A stretch of 64,000 nucleotides of DNA from Purpureocillium takamizusanense. Its lineage: Eukaryota; Ascomycota; Sordariomycetes; Hypocreales; Ophiocordycipitaceae. The notes beneath the pieces are model-generated. The model was not told where the DNA came from and did no database searches. It worked only from the letters and a program-made list of their open reading frames with translations. The first letter of the stretch is position 1. Every line of letters starts with the position of its first letter. A program made the position numbers and the translations under genes. Location: NCBI RefSeq assembly GCF_022605165.1, contig NC_063069.1, positions 1,922,001 to 1,986,000 on the forward strand. Reading direction: 5' to 3'. Below are positions 58,292 to 64,000 of the stretch, piece after piece.

Positions 58292-59299
58292 CTTTACCTG
58301 GAGCGTAGCTCGGACGCATTTATACTTGAGACGCCGCGCGACCGCGTATTACCGGTTAAGGATATGCTGAAACAGCTCGACCGCAGCGCTCTTCTCATGC
58401 TGCTGCCTACCGATACGGGAAAACGAATTGATGCTCGTTTTGGTTCTCGGGCCCGCGGACCCTGTTCTGGGACCGTCGAGCCGTCAGGTTCGGGTGCTAA
58501 TCCGATGCGCTGCACGTGGTCCGCCGCTGTCATTGGACATTGAAGGATATACCTGCGTTGACCAAGCAACCCCTGCGCTGTCACTAGTAGTAGTGGACCT
58601 GTCCAAGCTACCTGATTTATGTCGGTGCCTTGCCGCTTTGCCGGCCGGCCTTTAGGCAACTGAATTCCAGGTTATCGAACCGCCAAGCCCAGCGAGGCCT
58701 CTACAAATGCCGCTTGGGCGTGGTGACAAAAGCAATATTTGATGGCACGACATGAGTGTGCTGGGATCATGAAATTGCAGTGGTTGCTCTGACGCGGTTG
58801 CACGGTTGCACCTCGTTGGCGGACCTTGTGGCTGGGACAACAAATCCCAAGTTGGACCACGGGTCCGACTCAAAATGAGAACTCCATTCCAGGATCCTGT
58901 CATAAATCTGATCGATGCCTAGACGCGCTTTGGTGAGCGTTCAACATGGCCCCATAGGCTCTCTGCTTTGCGATTCCGCGTGACTTCTAGGTTACGATGG
59001 AATTGCGGGTTGACTCTCCGGCGACTTGCTTGTGCCGGTAGCATCCATGCACAGTCAGCCCCCTGTCCAGTCTCACAACTTACAAGCGTCATTGCTTATG
59101 CGAATGCCGCTTCGTATTTCGAGTCACCACTGTGCTATCTAGCCTTTGGACACGTAAAGCCCAACAAGACGGTACATGCGGAAACGACTGGATGCGGCGG
59201 ACAGCGAGTGAGCTGGAACAAATACGCCCTGGCATCAGGTCAGTTCAAGTTTTTGGAAGGGAATTGAGCCTGTTGCTACGCATATATGTGGCAATTCAA
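58292..59299. other. Intergenic, no gene seen
   Basis: About 1 kb between the start of the kinesin gene and the end of the aminotransferase gene, both minus strand. It probably holds the kinesin promoter and the aminotransferase 3' UTR. Short frames lack family resemblance. Confidence 0.5.
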
Positions 59300-60772
59300 C
59301 TAGGGAGTCATCTCTGCCGCCACCTCCTTCTCGACCACCTCATACGCTTCCTTCAGCAACCTCACCACGTCTTCGAGCTCAGCGTCCGAAACGTTATACG
59401 GCGGCGCAACGATGATGTGATCGCCGCGAGTCCCGTCGACCGTCCCCGTCCCCGGATAGACGGCCAGCCCGAGCCTCTGCGCCTCGTCGCGAACCCGCCC
59501 CGAGAAATGCACCTCGGGCGAGAACGGCTCCTTGCTGGCCTTGTCGGCCACAAACTCGAGGGCCCAAAAGAAGCCGCGGCCGCGAACGTCGCCGACGAAT
59601 CTGCGCCCGCCCAGTTCACGCCGAAGAGCCCCCTCAAGCCATTCCCCCTTCACTGCGCAGCGTCGCACTAGGTCATCGCGTTCAAGGACTCTTTGCACCG
59701 CGAGAGACGCCGCGCAGGCCACCGGATGAGCTTGATAGGTATGTCCATGGACAAACGACCCGCTCCCCTGTCGGAGACCGCCTACCACCTTTTCGTGCAC
59801 CAAGACGCCCGCTATGGGCGAATAGCCTCCTCCCAAACCCTTGCCCAACGTCAGGAGGTCCGGATACACACCGTCGCCTTCTTGCTCAAAGGCAAAGTAA
59901 GTGCCACATCTTCCGCTGCCGCACATAACCTCGTCAAGGATCAACAAGATGCCATATTGAGAGCATAGGCGTCGCACGCCCTGGAAATAACCGCGTGGTG
60001 CGGTCGCGCAGCCCAGGGTCGCACCGCACACCGTCTCGGCGACAAAAGCCATGACGTTCTCTGGACCGAGGGACCTGAACTCGTGGTCGAGCTCCTGGAC
60101 CAGGCGCGCAGCGTACGACTCTTCTGTCTCGCCTTGGAGTTGCGAGCGGTATGTATAGGCCGGGCTCACGTGGCTCACGTTGGGAAGCGTCAGCACGCCC
60201 ATGTACGGCGCCTTTCTCGCGACATTGCTGCCCACGCTCATCGCTCCAATAGTGTTGCCGTGATAGGCTTGCTGTCGCGCGACTATGCGCGTCCGCTGGG
60301 GTTGGCCCCTCTCAACGTGGTACTGCCTCGCGAGCTTCAGAGCCGAGTCCATGGCCTCGCTTCCGGAGCACACAAAGTAGGCCTTGCACAGCCCGTGCGG
60401 CTTGTTCCTGAGCAGCATGTCGGCCAGGTCCTCGGCGGCGCTCGTCGTGAACGCGAGGGTGTGGGCATAAGAGACCTTGGCCATTTGGTCTCGCACGGCA
60501 GACTGCACCTCCTCGCTGCCGTGGCCTATGATGGCGACGGCGGCCCCGGTGCAGCCATCGAGGATGCGCTGACCGGTGGATAGGTTGATGTATGAGCCGG
60601 AAGCTGAGACTACCGTCGCCGGGTCTGCGAGGAGCGAGCGGTGGAGGACGTGTGACGCCTTGGTCGGCTGGGCGTTGATGCCGTCCGTCTTGCCCCGCGA
60701 GTCCTCAGCCATGCGCTCAGCCGAAGATGTCGTGTTCTTCATGATGTTTTTAGGTCTCGATAGAAGTCGCAC
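59300..60772 (-). CDS. Class III PLP-dependent aminotransferase
   Basis: Single exon, 490 residues; Met11 and Met21 are alternative starts. Fold-type I, class III marks are in order: SGSEAMDSALKLAR (136-149, phosphate binding), YHGNT (170-174), LILDEVMCG with Asp280, which contacts the PLP ring nitrogen, and TLGKGLGGGYSPIAG with the Schiff-base Lys311. The usual AEPVVGA segment is changed to AETVCGA (245-251). The class includes ornithine, 4-aminobutyrate, beta-alanine and omega-amino acid:pyruvate aminotransferases and decarboxylases of dialkylglycine; this protein resembles the omega-amino acid group, but the donor is unknown. No mitochondrial targeting signal is obvious. A taurine donor would fit the sulfonate genes 8 kb away, but nothing in the sequence shows it. 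Confidence 0.9.
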   Translation of the reverse strand: MRLLSRPKNIMKNTTSSAERMAEDSRGKTDGINAQPTKASHVLHRSLLADPATVVSASGSYINLSTGQRILDGCTGAAVAIIGHGSEEVQSAVRDQMAKVSYAHTLAFTTSAAEDLADMLLRNKPHGLCKAYFVCSGSEAMDSALKLARQYHVERGQPQRTRIVARQQAYHGNTIGAMSVGSNVARKAPYMGVLTLPNVSHVSPAYTYRSQLQGETEESYAARLVQELDHEFRSLGPENVMAFVAETVCGATLGCATAPRGYFQGVRRLCSQYGILLILDEVMCGSGRCGTYFAFEQEGDGVYPDLLTLGKGLGGGYSPIAGVLVHEKVVGGLRQGSGSFVHGHTYQAHPVACAASLAVQRVLERDDLVRRCAVKGEWLEGALRRELGGRRFVGDVRGRGFFWALEFVADKASKEPFSPEVHFSGRVRDEAQRLGLAVYPGTGTVDGTRGDHIIVAPPYNVSDAELEDVVRLLKEAYEVVEKEVAAEMTP

Positions 60773-62604
60773 AATTGCTCCATGGATCAGCCGTGTATGG
60801 TCTTGGTCGTCTCAAGGCCAGAAGTCAAGAGCTCGCACACAGAGTGTATAGTTATAGGCTACGTCTGCGGAGTCCGATTCCTTCACAGCTCAGTCCGCAC
60901 CACCACGCTGGCAAGCCGACTCTGGGGGTGGCGTCGAGGGTCGGGAAACCGTGCGACATCGGCTCCATAGTCATATTTGCCCGCGGCCAGTAGTTCCCGA
61001 TTTTAGGTAATGTCGGGAAACTGCCAACTGAAAATTGCGATCGCACTTCCTCTTCGCCCAATCATGCTGTCTTCTCGTCGGCCTGGTCCATCTTCAGAGG
61101 GCGCACTCGGCGCAAAGACGAAGACACCTCCAAGTCCGTTTAAGCGGAGAGGCCCACCGCTTGCGATTGCCATGTTGATACGCCGGAGCCGATAATAGCG
61201 CTTGGTGAGTCTAGGACAACACTGCGTCTGGAAATCGAGGAACCGAGGCGATACAAGGTGTCAATTATCTGCCACGTCGGACAGCACATCGAGGGCCTCG
61301 ACAGGAACTCCATCTATTGAGCTGAGCGTCTGGTCTTGCCGCTCAATTAATGAGCCATTTTCTGTGCTCGAGGACGAAGGTAATTGCCTTTTAAGACATG
61401 AATCCTGGCCTACGCCATCTCACTAGTGGGTGGGGATGAAGGCGACAGGACGGAGCGCTCAGGAGTGACTTGCAAACTATTAGACAATGACAGCTCTTAG
61501 CGGAATGCTTTATATCGATATGCATCCGCTCTGGCGACTATATCGGCAGGACAAGTTTGCATGCAAACCATCAGGTTGTCACAGAGTGACACCCAGAAAT
61601 GCAACGCCCATGGCTATTGAGTGTATGAGTCGCTCGACCTGATTTTCGAGTATACGCACAATTGGAGTTCAAAGGCTACAGCCAATTGGATCAGAGTCAT
61701 TTTTGGCCGTATACTAGGCGATATGATCAATGTTGACATTGGAGCTGGCATTGTGGTGCTGAAGAGCCTGCAACCCGAGCGAGTGGCCCTTGGCTTCTGA
61801 GATCTTCCGCCCACAGGGGATACAGTCCATCGTTACATGTATGTAATAACGGTTTTGGGGTCGTATCGTCTATGGCGACCAACCTCTCGTCTTTCGTACG
61901 GCAGTGCTGGCGGTCCGTCGGTCATTCAATCGCGGTTTTCTCATGCCTGATAGAGACGGCAGTGTTCAAGGGCTTTCATAAAGCACAGCGAAAGCCTGCT
62001 ACCAGCCTCAGTGCGCTTGACCGTCGACCGCTCGGCATCCGACTCGACTAGGCAGTAAGCGGAGCTTTGTAACTCGCCGCGCCGGTTACCGCCACAAGTG
62101 CCGCCACGACCAGACGCTGGCCTTTTTTGTTAGCCCAAGTTCGTTTCCGAAACAGGGTCCGGCACCTGATTCCCTCGTCGTTCTTCGGCACGATGTCTGT
62201 ACCGTTCAGCTTCGATGGTCACCCAGCCGCCTGTTGCGGCTGAGTAATGGGTGCTTTATCCGCCACGCCCCCGGCTAGGGTTGGAATGGTTGCTTAGTGA
62301 GGAAGCCCCGACATAAGTGAAAGCTGCTACTACTAGCATGTTTTGCGTCATTGTCGGAATTGGCGCGTTTGATCTCGGATCTAGCTTCGTGGCCGGCCTC
62401 GGGTCCGCTTGCCTACCTATTATAACTGACTCGGGTCTGCCCCTCGAGGGTTTGATATCGAGAACATTTGTCGGATCCCGCCACCCGCATATATAGTGCG
62501 ATTGAGCTTTCACCTTGTCCATTGTCGACTTCATCTCGCCGTGTCCCTCGTCAGACATAACTCATCGCTACAACACATTCGAGAGAGAGAAAGAGAGCTT
62601 CGCC
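60773..62604. other. Divergent intergenic region
   Basis: 1.8 kb between the starts of the aminotransferase (minus) and the arylamine N-acetyltransferase (plus). It has scattered stops in all frames and no recognisable gene, RNA or repeat. The right end carries a TATA box, listed separately. Confidence 0.5.
62489..62497 (+). promoter_or_regulatory. TATA box of the arylamine N-acetyltransferase gene
   Basis: CATATATAG lies about 115 bases before the start codon at 62,605. The sequence between is a CT- and GA-rich leader without an in-frame stop. Position and sequence fit a core promoter. Confidence 0.5.
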
Positions 62605-63622
62605 ATGGCCGCGGCCCTGACGGACGAGCAACTCGAGCGGTACCTCGCTCACGTCGGGTATCCGCGCGAGCGCCATGCGGCCGACCCGCTCGCGCTCGTC
62701 ACCGAACTCATGGCGCGGCAAATCTCGCGGGTGCCCTTTGAGTCGTTCGCGCTGCACTACTCGCAGCATCGCGTCGTGTCGCTGGACCTCGACGCCCTGT
62801 TCGACAAGATTGTGGTGCGCGGCAAGGGCGGCTACTGCATGGAGCTCAATGGCTTCTTTGCCGCCGTGCTACGTCGGCTTGGTTTCACCGTCCTCAACGT
62901 CGCAGCGCGTGTGCAGGTCGGCAACAACGTGTATTCTGGCTGGTTGGTTTTCCTGCCGCCCACGTAGATCGATCGAGATCGATCCAACCATCCATCCCCC
63001 ACCTTGTTTGTGTATTCGTATGTGGCATGGATGGGCTGACAGGCATGAGCGCGACACACACAGGACGCACATGATCAACCTCGTCACCATCAACGGCGAG
63101 AAGCATGCCGTCGACGTCGGCTTCGGCCGCGACGAGCCCCTCATCCCCGTGCCGCTGCGCTCGGGCTTCGAATTCACCCAGGTGCACCCGCAACGCGGCC
63201 GGCTCGAGTATCGCGCCCTCAAGCAGCACACGGACCAGACGCAGCGCATGTGGGTGTACTCGTCGCAGGCGACGCCCGGCGCGGAATGGGTCGAGCGCAA
63301 CTGCTTTAACGAGGTCGAGTGGTTCCCCGAGGACTACCGGGTCAGCAACCACCACACCATGTCGAGCCCGACGAGCTTCTTCGTGCAAAACGTCTTGGCG
63401 TTCCGCGGACTGCTCGACGAGGAGTCGGGCCGCATCCACGGGCTACTGACGCTGTTCCGCGACACGGTCAAGCGGCAAATGGCCGGGCAAGAGGCCGAGG
63501 TGCTGGAAACGTTAAAGTCGGAGGAGGAGAGAGTCCGCGCCCTCGACGAGTATTTCGGCGTGCGGCTTGCGCCTGCTGAGCAGAGAGGCATCCGCGGCAT
63601 GTCGAGTGAGCTGCGTGGGTGA
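62605..63622 (+). CDS. Arylamine N-acetyltransferase
   Basis: Exons 62605-62963 and 63064-63622. The 100-bp intron has a GTAGAT donor, a CTGAC branch site and a CACAG acceptor; the product is 305 residues. The catalytic triad is complete: Cys78 (GKGGYCMELNG), His122 (THMINLV, just after the splice) and Asp137 (HAVDVGFG). The His-to-Asp distance is 15, as in known NATs. These cytosolic enzymes acetylate aromatic amines and hydrazines with acetyl- (or malonyl-) CoA; in moulds they help detoxify plant benzoxazolinone derivatives and anilines. The start at MAAALTDEQLERYL is chosen because the family fold begins here; the frame runs upstream to 62,515 without resemblance. Confidence 0.92.
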
Positions 63623-63892
63623 GGATCCCCTGTTTCGAATACATAGGGACCAGCATTGCGCGCATGACGGAGTTGCGAGAAGGGGGAGTTTGAAGGGCCG
63701 TGTGCCATTCGGCATTTGGGTACATACTCGCTTGGGATGAAAAACACTGTATGAGGGAAGATATGTGAGCTCATCTTCATTGTGAGCAACAGCCAGAGCG
63801 ACACAGTGTACAGATTTGTCATTTAGATTTGAGTCTTGCCGTTTCTCTGGCAAGGAAAGCTCTACAACCGTTCAAGAACATCTCGAAAAGGG
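63623..63892. other. Convergent 3' region
   Basis: 270 bases between the end of the N-acetyltransferase and the stop codon of a minus-strand gene at the window edge. No independent feature is seen. Confidence 0.4.
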
Positions 63893-64000
63893 TCATGCTC
63901 TCGACCCATGAACCACTTCCACAACCTTCCACGCACCATCCTCGCCAACAGCCTCCCCGACCTTGAAATCACGCCCCTCTTGCAACGCAACCTCACACGC
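63893..64000 (-). CDS. 3' end of an unidentified minus-strand gene
   Basis: The minus strand has an open frame from the window edge to a TGA at 63,893-63,895, with 35 codons. It reads like coding DNA: many Gly/Glu/Val residues and a compact C-terminus (EGRDFKVGEAVGEDGAWKVV). The gene continues beyond the window and too little is visible to name it. Confidence 0.5.
   Translation of the reverse strand, partial: ACEVALQEGRDFKVGEAVGEDGAWKVVEVVHGSRA

Noticed and set aside
1..64000. CRISPR array, tRNA or rRNA genes, telomere repeats
   Set aside because: I looked for spaced direct repeats, B-box-like GGTTCGAATCC sequences and TTAGGG runs and found none; CRISPR is not expected in a fungal nuclear genome.

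Overview
The window looks like nuclear DNA of a filamentous ascomycete, probably a Sordariomycete of the Hypocreales type. The reasons are short introns (about 50-100 bp) with GTAAGT-type donors, CTAAC/CTGAC branch sites and CAG/TAG acceptors, GC-rich coding DNA, and typical mould gene families: two Zn2Cys6 regulators, a SulP sulfate permease, a GPI-type GH17 glucanase and a GH47 mannosidase. The strongest kingdom marker is the left 14.6 kb, which carries the footprint of repeat-induced point mutation (RIP). I name no species. || Layout. Bases 1 to about 14,630 are a gene-free AT-rich block in which CpA/TpG dinucleotides are almost absent. It holds a Ty3/gypsy pol relic (about 3.3-5.8 kb) whose reading frame survives apart from stop codons, a second copy of the pol 3' end, an 81-bp tandem array, an unidentified relic reading frame and trinucleotide tracts. 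Gene-bearing DNA starts at about 14.7 kb. From left to right it holds: a small secreted cysteine-containing protein; a wax-synthase-type acyltransferase; a GNAT acetyltransferase; a tail-to-tail maleylacetoacetate isomerase/fumarylacetoacetase pair (last two steps of tyrosine breakdown); a serine beta-lactamase-like hydrolase; a P450; a helicase relic; an aldo/keto reductase; a DUF2985 membrane protein; a sulfate permease; a GH17 glucanase; two Zn2Cys6 regulators; a TauD/JLP1-type dioxygenase divergent from a Dal5/Soa1-type MFS transporter; a GH47 mannosidase; a cysteine-rich single-pass surface protein; a divergent kinesin; a class III aminotransferase; an arylamine N-acetyltransferase; and the 3' end of a further minus-strand gene at the right edge. 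|| Gene relations. Two groups look functional. One is maiA/fahA (homogentisate branch; no homogentisate dioxygenase is in the window). The other is a candidate sulfonate-scavenging module at 45.8-51.5 kb: a dioxygenase and a transporter share a 0.5-kb promoter containing a near-consensus CYS3-type site, with two regulator genes beside them and a sulfate permease 10 kb away. The other genes look like ordinary mosaic genome content. I found no tRNA, rRNA, CRISPR array or telomere repeat. Exon boundaries were worked out by hand from splice signals and frame continuity.
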